From assembly GCA_958298945.1 (NCBI GenBank), contig OY282609.1, positions 55,958,220 to 56,022,219 of the forward strand: 64,000 nt of DNA, read 5' to 3'. Below, piece by piece: positions 38,810 through 51,000 of the stretch (position 1 is its first letter; each line of letters begins with the position of its first letter). The notes under the pieces were generated by a model that was given only the letters and a program-made list of their open reading frames with translations, had not been told where the DNA came from and did not search any database. A program made the position numbers and the translations under genes. The stretch is from Atherix ibis (taxonomy: Eukaryota; Arthropoda; Insecta; Diptera; Athericidae).

Positions 38810-40166
38810 ATGCAAAGCGCAATGTGCTTGTAGCTTGTTATTTATTGCTTGTTGCTTGTAGCTTCTTGCTTGTAGCTTGGTGCTTATGCAAAGTGCAAAA
38901 TGTTTGTTGCTTGCAGCTTATTGCTCATTGCTCATTGCTTATTGCTAATTGCTAATTGCTTGTTGCTTAGTGAAAATTGCATAGTGCAAAGTGCAAAAAG
39001 CAAAGTTCGAAGTGCAAAGTACAAGGCGCAATTTTCTTGTTACTTTTTGCTGAATTCTTACAGTTTCTTGCTCATTACTAATTGCTAATTGTTAATTGCC
39101 AATTGATAATTGCTTTTTGCTTATGCAAAGTACAAACTGCAAACTGCAAAATTTAAAGCGCAATTTGTTTGTTATTGCGATTTTTTTGTTATTCGTTGGT
39201 CCTTGTTGTGGCTTATTTTTTGTTGTTGCTTATAGTTGTATATAGTAGCTGCAGTTATTGTTGCAGATGCTGTTGCTGAAGAGGCTGCGTTCGTTATTGA
39301 TGAAGTTGTAACTGTTGCTGAATGGATTGTTGCTAAATTGGCTGAGCTTGACTGCATCAGCTGTGCTATTTGCTGATACTAAGGCGCAGCTGTTGAACCT
39401 GGGACTGTAGTTGGAATCACATTTGTCCCACACCATTCTAAATTTTAGTATTTGCCGGTAGACTCATTGCACGTATTTCTCCAGGAACTACTTTTGGCGT
39501 CTGATTTGCGGTCACGTAGAACTGCACCGGATGCTATCAAAATGATCGAAAAAGTACTAAGCATTTTGCTTTCTTCTGAGACATTCTGTTATCTCTACTT
39601 TTAAGTCTATAGTTAAAAATAAGGAACAAAAAAAACTGATCACGTTTAATAACAATTAAAACATTCTCCGAACAAGATAAAAACTGAATGCCTGAACCAT
39701 TTTTGGTACCCAAGCTGATCTGAAGCAATAAAAAGAATGACCTAAAAATCGATAGAAGCAGAAACATTGGAAATCAATGGAAATGCTACTCTACCAAAAA
39801 CTAAAGGTCTCTAGCTAGATTCGAGCTCAACACCTCTGCAAAAGTTCTAATTCTTCTAAGAACTTTGCCAGACGACCTCGCCATCCATCTGCTTAGTAGT
39901 TCAACAAATCCCATTAAATATATTATAATTAATTAATAACTCTTTGGACATTTTTTTATGAATCTTAATTTTATATTTCAAAATGTTTTTGTAGCTTTCA
40001 AAAATCTTGTATTTGTCCATATTCAAATTAGTTGGCTAAACTGTTCAGATTTTTTATACGACCTGCTCTAATTCTGTTTAGAGTTATTATTATAGCCTGT
40101 TTTATAGACTTAACATGTTCTTCAATCCCTCTACTATTATTCGATAGAATCACAATTTTCTCTTCC
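38810..40166 (-). repeat. right arm of the 1.3-kb inverted duplication
   Basis: It is the reverse complement of 33093-34391, with small indels and one diverged block (39880-40075). The inner side borders the broken end of mariner A4 through 135 bp of GCTTGTTGCTTGTAGC-like words (38676-38809). The outer side continues into a LINE RNase H fragment that the left arm lacks. Confidence 0.9.
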
Positions 40167-40510
40167 TATTTTTGCTAATTTATTCGCTCTTCCCAATCCT
40201 GGTATTCTAACGTGACTCGATATCCACTGTAATTGGACCTGTTCAGTTTTTTTTTTTCAATTTTCATAATTTCCCTTGCGATGGAGTTTTTATAATAATT
40301 TTTGGTTGAGTCTAAAATATAACAAAGGCCATTTTAGAATCTGTAAGAATTGCAATTTTCTTGTATTTATTTTTACATTCGTTTTTTATTACTAATTCTA
40401 TTGATTTTAATTCTATGGTGAAAATGGTGCTGCCCGACGTTATGGATTTGTATGAAATTTCCTTGTTTAATTTGGAGTCGTAAATTCCAAAACCACCTTT
40501 TCCTTACCGA
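40080..40510 (-). mobile_element. LINE fragment with RNase H domain
   Basis: Reading leftwards from about 40505: KGGFGIYDSKLNKEI, then SGSTIFTIELKSIEL, then KIAILTDSKMAF, and after a frame change QWISSHVRIPGLGRANKLAK, then LNRIRAG. This is the order of an RNase H domain in non-LTR retrotransposons: TIFTAEL-like acidic helix, TDSK with catalytic Asp, WIPSHVGI-like His motif. Stops show it is inactive. The clade (jockey, CR1 or similar) cannot be fixed by eye. Confidence 0.75.
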
Positions 40511-40681
40511 TGATCTCTTTTGCAATGTGTCACCCAATTACCGTAAATTTATTTGAAGCTTCTTTTACATAAATAAAGGGTTTCCGAATAAGAGTGATAT
40601 GATTTCTTTTTTTTTAAAAACACACTAATTGTTAAGAAAATTCAAATGTTTTTTATTTAATGTGAAGTACAATCAATACAA

Positions 40682-41407
40682 TTAAGTTTTGAATAAAACG
40701 TCATTCAAATGGCCTCCACGACTTCTTTTGCAGGAACGAATTCGATGAACCCAATTTTCGAGCACTTTTTCCACTAAATCAAGTCGTATGGGTATGTCAT
40801 GAATAGCACGTTCAATATTAACTTCTAAAGTTTGAAGAGAGTCTGGTTTATTTCTAAAGACCAATGACTTCCAATAACTCCACAAGAAATAGTCTAATGG
40901 TGTTAAATCACAACTTCTTGGAGGCCATTCAATGTCACAATTTCTTGAAATAATCGAATCTCCAAACGGTTGTTGCATGTGCTGTGTGGCACGTAGCCCC
41001 GTCTTGTTAGAACCAGATATTGTCAAGATCAACTTCTTCCAATTTCGGCCATAAAAAGTTGGTTATCATCGATCTATACCGCTCTCCATTGACAGTAACG
41101 GTGTTACCAGCTCCATTTCGAAAGAAGTACAGACCGATGATTCCACCAGACCAAAAACCATACCAAACTGTCAATTTAGGTGAATGTAATGGGTGTTCAT
41201 GAATAATTTGTGGATTATCTTCGCACCAGAATCGACAGTTTTGTTTATTTACCGCACCACTCAGATGAAAGTGAGCCTCATCGGAGAAGATGATTTTTTT
41301 TAAAAAAATCGTTATCGTTTTCAAGTTCTTCAAAGACAAAATCAGCAAATTCACGACGTTTAGAGTGGTCCAATGGCTTCAGTTCTTAAGTGATAACAAT
41401 TTTATAT
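40682..41407 (-). pseudogene. DD41D transposase relic, C-terminal part (D2)
   Basis: It includes IIFSDEAHFHLSGAVNKQN (first Asp), VTVNGERYRSMITNFLWPK, then a frameshift before GATCHTA-like sequence with a deletion, and CDLTPLDYFLW with the third Asp intact. The C-terminal end is HLNDVLFKT and stop at 40682. Confidence 0.88.
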
Positions 41408-41424
41408 TTAATATTCAATATTAA

Positions 41425-42305
41425 ACTGAATACTCCTATTGAAAATTACCACTGATTATTCCTCTTGAAAAATACCAACAAATTTTCCTCTTGAAAAATA
41501 CCACTGAGTTTTCCTCTTGAAAAATACCACTGAATATTCCTATTGAAATATATCACCGAATTTTCCTCTTGAAAAATACCAACAAATTTTCCTCTTGAAA
41601 AATACCACTGAATATTCCTCTTGAAAAATACCAACAAATTTTCCTCTTGAAAAATACCACCGAATTTTCCTCTTGAAAAATACCACTGAATATTCCTCTT
41701 GAAAAATACAAACAAATTTTCCTCTTGAAAAATACCACTGAATTTTCCTCTTGAAAAATACCAACAAATTTTCCTCTTGAAAAATACCACTGAATATTCC
41801 TCTTGAAAAATACCAACAAATTTTCCTCTTGAAAAATACCACTGAAATTTCCTCATGAAAAATACCACTGATTATTCCTCTTGAAAAATACTACTGATTA
41901 TTCCTCTTGAAAAACACCACCGAACTTTCCTCTTGAAAAATACCACTGAATATTCCTCTTGAAAAATACCACCGAAATTTCCTCTTGAAAAATACCACTG
42001 AATATTCCTCTTGAAAAATACCAACAAATTTTCCTCTTGAAAAATACCACCGAATTTTTCTCTAAAAATACCACTGAATATTCCTCTTGAAAAATACCAC
42101 CGAATTTTCCTCTTGACAAATACCACTGAATATTCCTCTTGAAAAAGACCACTGAATATTCCTCTTGAAAAATACCACCGAATTTTCCTCTTAAAAAATA
42201 CCACCGAATTTTCCTCTTGAAAAATACCACCGAATTTTCCTCTTAAAAAATACCACTGAATATTCCTCCTGAAAAATACCACTGAATTTTCCTCTTGAAA
42301 AATAG
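41425..42305. repeat. 26-bp minisatellite, left block (about 34 copies)
   Basis: The unit has a constant core TTCCTCTTGAAAAATACC and a variable eight-base tail such as ACTGAATA, AACAAATT or ACCGAATT. The first unit after the transposon junction is more diverged (TCCTATTGAAAATTACC). The block ends at about 42305, where unique sequence starts. Confidence 0.95.
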
Positions 42306-43641
42306 TAGACTTTTGCTGGGATGAGTAATTTTTTTTTTCTTTTATTTATCTCCGTTTTTTTTTTAGATCTCAATTTTTTTTTTTTAAATTTTATAATAAA
42401 TGAACCTTGAGTATGGTTTTTTTTTGTCTAAATAAAATGACTATTATTAAGATGGAAATGCACTTGATTTGCGAAAATTTTCATAATCTGACTAGGAATA
42501 GCCATAACGTAAAATAATGTTAAGATAACTCCCGAATTTATTATTATTAAATAATAAATAATTTTTTATTATTTCCATAATAATAAATTTCGAAACCGTG
42601 AATTTTTCCGCCGTATAATTGGGCTTCTCGTCCTTTTTCTGTAATCGGTCCTTGCTCCATTACCCAATGACAGATTACGCGCTTTTCAAAGCCCTTGTCG
42701 CTTCCTGACTAAATGACCTAACACCAACTGTCAAAATTTGTGCGCGCGAAACAGTACTCACAATCAAAAGCTCATCAAACAGCTGCAGAGCATAAAACAT
42801 TTGACAGGAATAAGCCCAACCATTTTTTAAATTAATAACTCTTCGAAAAAGAACAATTTTAATTTCAAAAAATTTGACAATATTTTATTAATGGGTATTT
42901 TTATTTTTGAAATTTTGTGTTATGTAGTATATTAAATAATTTCAGTTATAAAAAATATAGGAAACTGTTTCCTAAATGAGATCTTTGACATTAGAATTTT
43001 TGAATATCCTTTAATTATTCTTAAAAGTTGTCGTTATCTTGCTACTTAAGATTTCCGTTTGCATTAATAAATTAACTAAAAATAATAATAAAATTATAAT
43101 TAACAAAATAAAAAAAGTCAAATAAATCCTTATTGATATGTTTTATGGCAGAAAAATATCCTCGACTGTTGTTCACAGACTATATTAAAATAATTAATAA
43201 AAATTATATTTAAACATTTTTTTTCCAAAACTATTTTAGTAACATGCTTGTTAATATTTCTAGGTTTTAATTAGTTATTTTTCTTTATTTTTTAAATATA
43301 ATTTATGAATTTATTGTGATATTCGGTTTAATCAACATTTTATGAAGTTGTATTAATAGGTTATAAGCGCAGATAATATTTTCTGTGATAAAAAATTCAG
43401 AATATTGAATTTTAAATGAAAAATTATCCTATATTTATTGTGATTTTATATAATAATATGTTAAATAGATATATTAAATAATCATATTCGTCAAATTGTC
43501 TAAATATTATCTGTGATATAATCTTAAAAATATGGGACAATTGATTTACAGCCTTAATATTCCACAAGAATTTAATAATTTAATATTTTTAAAGGTTTTT
43601 TTTTTATTTCTCTCATAATTTTTTATATAAAAGCTTTTAAA
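42306..43641. other. unique AT-rich spacer between the two minisatellite blocks
   Basis: No repeat unit, transposon end or open frame of note is seen. The part 42590-42830 is more balanced in base composition and includes GTGCGCGCGAAACAG. The rest is AT-rich. Its origin is unknown. Confidence 0.6.
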
Positions 43642-43811
43642 TTGTTTATAACTTAAGAATGCGGGATTGACAACAGATGGCATAACTTTTACACATGGTT
43701 TGTGTTAATAATAACTCATATGGCATTTTGGAGGTTAAACATCTGTCATTCATTCTCGATTAGTCATTGAATGAAATAGTAAAAACAACAAAGTTTTTTT
43801 TTGCTTAAAAA

Positions 43812-44959
43812 ATGTCGAATTTCGTACCAAAAAAGTCCCATTTGCGGGAAGTGTTGATTTACTTCTTCAAGTGCAGCTGAAGCACATCGATTGCTCACCG
43901 AAGCTTATCCTGAATATGTTCCATCGATTTCAACGTGCGAGAGATGGTTTGTGGGGTTCAGAAGTGGTGATTTTGACACGGAAGACAAAGAACGACCAGG
44001 TCAGCCAAAAAAGTTTGAAGATGAAGATTTGGAGGCATTACTCGACGAAGACTGTTGTCGAACTCAAGAAGAAATTGCAAAATCATTGGGAGTAACTCAA
44101 GCAGCCATTTCAAAATGTTTGAAAGCAGCAGGATTCATCCAAAAGCAAGGAAATTGGGTCCCATATGAATTGAAGCCGAGAGACGTTGAAAGGCGATTTT
44201 GCATGTCCGAAATGCTGCTTGAACGGCAGAAAAAGAAGTCGTTTTTGAATCGAATCATTACTGGCGACGAAAAATGGATTCATTATGACAACCGAAAGCG
44301 CAAAAGCCAAATATCCATGGCGCCAAGGTAATGCTCTGTATTTGGTGGGATCAGAAGGGTGTGATCTATTATGAGCTATTGAAATCGGGCCAGACGATAA
44401 CAGGCGACCTCTACCGAACACAATTAATCCGTTTAAAGCGAGCATTGGCCGAAAAACGCCCGGAATATGCGACCAGACATGAAGCCATAATTTTCCATCA
44501 TGACAACGGTTGGCCTCATGTTGCAAGACCGGTTAAAAATTATTTAGAAAACAGTGGCTGGAAAGTTTGGCCTCACCCGCCTTATAGCCACAAATAATCC
44601 GTTTGAAGCGAGCATTGGCCGAAAAACGCCCGGAATATGCGACTAGACATGAAGCCATAATTTTCCATCATGACAACGGTCGGCCTCATGTTGTAAGACC
44701 AATTAAAAATTATTTAGAAAACAGTGGCTGGGAAGTTTTTCCTCACCCGCCTTATAGCCCAGACCTCGCCCCGTCCGACTACCATTTGTTTAGATCCATG
44801 CAAAACGCCCTCACCGGAATACGTTTCACTTCAGAACAGGGCATCAAAAATAGGCTCGATTCATTCTTGGCCTCAAAACCGCCAGTTTTTTTGGCGCGGA
44901 ATCCATATGTTGCCAGAAAGATGCGAAAAAGTAGTGGCTTCCAATTGACAATACTTTAA
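43812..44959 (+). pseudogene. cecropia-like mariner transposase relic in B3
   Basis: It starts MSNFVPKKSHLREVLIYFF, loses about 11 bp near 43871 (frameshift), then reads from LLTEAYPEYVPSISTCERW to ITGDEKWIHYDN. A deletion near 44310 removes KSYVKPGQPAKSTPQP. A frame from 44331 has HHDNGWPHVARP, then a duplication of about 170 bp repeats this part (HHDNGRPHVVRP) before SPDLAPSDYHLF. It ends at 44959. Confidence 0.87.
44419..44760 (+). repeat. 170-bp tandem duplication within mariner B3
   Basis: The segment beginning AATCCGTTTAAAGCGAGCAT at about 44425 recurs at about 44595, with the same ends near CCTCACCCGCCTTATAGCC. The two copies differ at several bases (for example GGTTGGCC against GGTCGGCC). 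Confidence 0.88.
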
Positions 44960-45040
44960 ATAAAATATATTGGAAAATTTTTTCAAAATAAACACTCAAA
45001 GTTTGCCAAAAATCTCGCATTTTTAAGTTATACACCTAAT

Positions 45041-48000
45041 ACCATCAAATTTTCCTCTTGAAAAATACCACCGAATATTCCTCTTGAAAAATACCACCAA
45101 ATTTTCCTCTTGAAAAATACCACCGAATATTCCTCTTGAAAAATACCACTGAATATTCCTCTTGAAAAATACCACCAAATTTTCCTCTTGAAAACTACCA
45201 CCGAATTTTCCTCTTGAAAAATACCACTGAATATTCCTCTTGAAAAATACCACCAAATTTTCCTCTTGAAAAATACCACCGAATATTCCTCTTGAAAAAT
45301 ACCACTGAATATTCCTCTTGAAAAATACCACCAAATTTTCCTCTTGAAAAATACCACCGAATATTCCTCTTGAAAAATACCACTGAATATTCCTCTTGAA
45401 AAATACCACCAAATTTTCCTCTTGAAAACTACCACTGAATTTTCCTCTTGAAAAATACCACTGAATATTGCTCTTGAAAAATACCAACAAATTTTCCTCT
45501 TGAAAAAATACCACCGAATTTTCCTCTTAAAAAATACCACCGAATATTCCTCTTGAAAAATACCACTGAATATTCCTCTTGAAAAATACCACCAAATTTT
45601 CCTCTTGAAAAATACCACCGAGTTTTCCTCTTGAAAAAGACCACTGAGTTTTCCTCTTGAAAAGTACCAACGAATTTTCCTCTTGAAAAATACCACTGAA
45701 TATTCCTCTTGAAAAATACCACCAAATTTTCCTCTTGAAAAATACCACCGAATTTTCCTCTTGAAAAATACCACTGAATATTCCTCTTGAAAAATACCAC
45801 CGAGTTTTCCTCTTGAAAAATACCACTGAATATTCCTCTCGAAAAATACCACTGAAATTTCCTCTTGAAAAATACCACTGATTATTCCTCTTGAAAAATA
45901 CCACTGAAATTTCCTCTTGAAAAATACCACTGAATATTCCTCTTGAAAAATACCACTGATTATTCCTCTTGAAAAATACCACTGAAATTTCCTCTTGAAA
46001 AATACCACTGAGTTTTCCTCTTGAAAAATACCACTGATTATTCCTCTTGAAAAATACCACTGAAATTTCCTCTTGAAAAATACCACTGATTATTCCTCTT
46101 AAAAAATATGTCACCGAAATTTCCCCTTGAAAAATACTACTGAATATTCCTCTTGAAAAATACCACTGAATATTCCTATTGAAAAATATCACCGAATATT
46201 CCTCTTGAAAAATACCACTGAATATTCCTCTTGAAAAATACCAACAAATTTTCCTCTTGAAAAATACCATTGAATATTCCTCTTAAAAAGTACCACTGAA
46301 TATTCCTATTGAAAATTACCACTGATTAATCCTCTTGAAAAATACCACTGAATATTCCTATTGAAAAATACCACTGAATATTCCTCTTGAAAAATACCAC
46401 TGAATATTCCTTTTGAAAAATACCAACAAATTTTCCTCTTGAAAAATACCACTGAATATTCCTCTTGAAAAATACCACTGAATATTCCTCTTGAAAAATA
46501 CCACTGAATTTTCCTCTTGAAAAATACCACTGAATATTCCTTTTGAAAAATACCAATAAATTTTCCTCTTGAAAAATACCACTGAATATTCCTATTGAAA
46601 AATACCACTGAATATTCCTCTTGAAAAATACCACTGAATTTTCCTCTTGAAAAATACTACTGAATATTCCTCTTGAAAAATACCACTGAATATTTCTCTT
46701 GAAAAATATCACTGAATATTCCTCTTTAAAAATACTACTGAATATTCCTTTTGAAAAATACCAACAAATTTTCCTCTTGAAAAATACCATTGAATATTCC
46801 TCTTGAAAAGTACCACTGAATATTCCTATTGAAAATTACCACTGATTAATCCTCTTGAAAAATACCACTGAATATTCCTATTGAAAAATACCACTGAATA
46901 TTCCTATTGAAAAATATCACCGAATTTTCCTCTTGAAAAAGACCACTGAATATTCCTCTTGAAAAATACCAACAAATTTTCCTCTTGAAAAAGTACCACT
47001 GAGTATTCCTCTTGAAAAATACCACTGAATATTCCTCTTGAAAAATACCACTGAATATTCCTCTCGAAAAATACCACTGAAATTTCCTCTTGAAAAATAC
47101 CACTGATTATTCCTCTTGAAAAATACCACTGAATTTTCCTCTTGAAAAATACCACCAAATTTTCCTCTTGAAAAGTACCACTGAGTATTCCTCTTGAAAA
47201 AGACCACTGAATATTCCTCTTGAAAAATACCAACAAATTTTCCTCTTGAAAAAGTACCACTGAGTATTCCTCTTGAAAAATACTACTGAATATTCCTCTT
47301 GAAAAATACCACTGAATATTCCTCTCGAAAAATACCACTAAAATTTCCTCTTGAAAAATACCACTGATTATTCCTCTTGAAAAATACCACTGAATTTTCC
47401 TCTTGAAAAATACCAACAAATTTTCCTCTTGAAAAATACCACTGAATATTCCTCTTGAAAAATACCTACAAATTTTCCTCCTGAAAAATACCACCGAATT
47501 TTCCTCTTGAAAAGTACCACTGAGTATTCCTCTTGAAAAATACCACTGAATATTCCTCTTGAAAAATACTAACAAATTTTCCTCTTGAAAAAGTACCACT
47601 GAGTATTCCTCTTGAAAAATACCAACAAATTTTCCTCTTAAAAAAGTACCACTGAGTATTCCTCTTGAAAAATACCACTGAATATTCCTCTTGAAAAATA
47701 CCACTGAATATTCCTCTCGAAAAATACCACTGAAATTTTCTCTTGAAAAATACCACTGATTATTCCTCTTGAAAAATACCACTGAATTTTCCTCTTGAAA
47801 AATACCAACAAATTTTCCTCTTGAAAAATACCACTGAATATTCCTCTTGAAAAATACCTACAAATTTTCCTCTTGAAAAATACCACCGAATTTTCCTCTT
47901 GAAAAGTACCACTGAGTATTCCTCTTGAAAAATACCACTGAATATTCCTCTTGAAAAATACCACTGAATTTTCCTCTTGAAAAATACCACTGAATTTTCC

Positions 48001-51000
48001 TCTTGAAAAATACCACCAAATTTTCCTCTTGAAAAGTACCACTGAGTATTCCTCTTGAAAAAGACCACTGAATATTCCTCTTGAAAAATACCAACAAATT
48101 TTCCTCTTGAAAAAGTACCACTGAGTATTCCTTTTGAAAAATACCACTGAATATTCCTCTTGAAAAATACCACTGAATATTCCTCTCGAAAAATACCACT
48201 GAAATTTCCTCTTGAAAAATACCACTGATTATTCCTCTTGAAAAATACCACTGAATTTTCCTCTTGAAAAATACCACCAAATTTTCCTCTTGAAAAGTAC
48301 CACTGAGTATTCCTCTTGAAAAAGACCACTGAATATTCCTCTTGAAAAATACCAACAAATTTTCCTCTTGAAAAAGTACCACTGAGTATTCCTCTTGAAA
48401 AATACCACTGAATATTCCTCTTGAAAAATACCACTGAATATTCCTCTCGAAAAATACCACTGAAATTTCCTCCTGAAAAATACCACTGATTATTCCTCTT
48501 GAAAAATACCACCAAATTTTCCTCTTGAAAAGTACCACTGAGTATTCCTCTTGAAAAATACCAACAAATTTTCCTCTTGAAAAAGTACCACTGAGTATTC
48601 CTCTTGAAAAATACCACTGAATATTCCTCTTGAAAAATACCACTGAATATTCCTCTTGAAAAATACCACTGAGTATTCCTCTTGAAAAAGTACCACTAAG
48701 TATTCCTCTTGAAAAATACCACTGAATATTCCTCTTGAAAAATACCAACAAATTTTCCTCTTGAAAAAGTACCACTGAGTATTCCTCTTGAAAAATACCA
48801 CTGAATATTCCTCTTGAAAAATACCAACAAATTTTCCTCTTGAAAAAGTACCACTGAGTATTCCTCTTGAAAAATACCACTGAATATTCCTCTTGAAAAA
48901 TACCACTGAATTTTCCTCTTGAAAAATACCACCAAATTTTCCTCTTGAAAAAGTACCACTGAGTATTCCTCTTGAAAAATACCACTGAATATTCCTCTTG
49001 AAAAATACCACTGAATATTCCTCTTGAAAAATACCAACAAATTTTCCTCTTGAAAAAGTACCACTGAGTATTCCTCTTGAAAAATACCACTGAATATTCC
49101 TCTTGAAAAATACCAACAAATTTTCCTCTTGAAAAAGTACCACTGAGTATTCCTCTTGAAAAAGACCACTGAATATTCCTCTTGAAAAATACCAACAAAT
49201 TTTCCTCTTGAAAAAGTACCACTGAGTATTCCTCTTGAAAAATACCACTGAATATTCCTCTTGAAAAATACCACTGAATATTCCTCTCGAAAAATACCAC
49301 TGAAATTTCCTCCTGAAAAATACCACTGATTTTTCCTCTTGAAAAATACCACTGAATTTTCCTCTTGAAAAATACCACCAAATTTTCCTCTTGAAAAGTA
49401 CCACTGAGTATTCCTCTTGAAAAATACCACTGAATTTTCCTCTTGAAAAATACCAACAAATTTTCCTCTTGAAAAAGTACCACTGAGTATTCCTGTTGAA
49501 AAAGACCACTGAATATTCCTCTTGAAAAATACCAACAAATTTTCCTCTTGAAAAATACCACTGAATTTTCCTCTTGAAAAATACCACCAAATTTTCCTCT
49601 TGAAAAATACCACTGAATATTCCTCTCGAAAAATACCACTGAATATTCCTCTCGAAAACTACCACTGAAATTTCCTCCTGAAAAATACCACTGATAATTC
49701 CTCTTGAAAAATACCACTGAATTTTCCTCTTGAAAAATACCACCAAATTTTCCTCTTGAAAAGTACCACTGAGTATTCCTCTTGAAAAAGACCACTGAAT
49801 ATTCCTCTTGAAAAATACCAACAAATTTTCCTCTTGAAAAAGTACCACTGAGTATTCCTGTTGAAATAGACCACTGAATATTCCTCTTGAAAAATACCAT
49901 CAAATTTTCCTCTTGAAAAATACCACTGAATATTCCTCTTGAAAAATACCACTGAATATTCCTCTCGAAAAATACCACTGAAATTTCCTCTTGAAAAATA
50001 CCACTGATTATTCCTCTTGAAAAATACCACTGAATTTTCCTCTTGAAAAATACCACCAAATTTTCCTCTTGAAAAGTACCACTGAGTATTCCTCTTGAAA
50101 AAGACCACTGAATATTTCTCTTGAAAAATACCAACAAATTTTCCTCTTGAAAAAGTACCACTGAGTATTCCTCTTGAAAAATACCACTGATTATTCCTCT
50201 TGAAAAAGACCACTGAATATTCCTCTTGAAAAATACCAACAAATTTTCCTCTTGAAAAAGTACCACTGAGTATTCCTCTTGAAAAATACCACTGAATATT
50301 CCTCTTGAAAAATACCACTGAATATTCCTCTCGAAAAATACCACTGAAATTTCCTCTTGAAAAATACCACTGAATATTCCTCTTGAAAAATACCACTGAA
50401 TATTCCTCTTGAAAAATACCAACAAATTTTCCTCTTGAAAAATACCACTGAATATTCTTCTTAAAAAATACCAACAAATTTTCCTCTTGAAAAATACCAC
50501 TGAATATTCCTCTTGAAAAATAGCAACAAATTTTCCTCTTGAAAAATACCACTGAATATTCCTCTTGAAAAATACCACTGAATATTCCTCTTGAAAAAGA
50601 CCACTGAGTTTTCCTCTTGAAAAATACCACCGAATTTTCCTCTTGAAAAATACCACCAAATTTTCCTCTTGAAAAATACCACTGAATATTCCTCTTGAAA
50701 AATACCACTGAATATTCCTCTCGAAAAATACCACTGAAATTTCCTCTTGAAAAATACCACTGAATATTCCTCTTGAAAAATACCACTGAATATTCCTCTT
50801 GAAAAATACCACTGAATAATCCTCTTGAAAAATACCAACAAATTTTCCTCTTGAAAAATACCACTGATTATTCCTCTTGAAAAATACCACTGATTATTCC
50901 TCTTGAAAAAGACCACTGAATATTCCTCTTGAAAAATACCAACAAATTTTCCTCTTGAAAAAGTACCACTGAGTATTCCTGTTGAAATAGACCACTGAAT

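Larger units (their letters stand above)
43642..45039 (+). mobile_element. mariner copy B3 (cecropia-like), with internal tandem duplication
   Basis: Termini TTGTTTATAACTTAAGAATG and the complement ending AAGTTATACACCTAA match copy B1. TA follows at 45040-45041, but the left flank is AAA rather than TA, so one side may have been altered. The right flank is directly the minisatellite, the left flank unique DNA. Confidence 0.88.
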
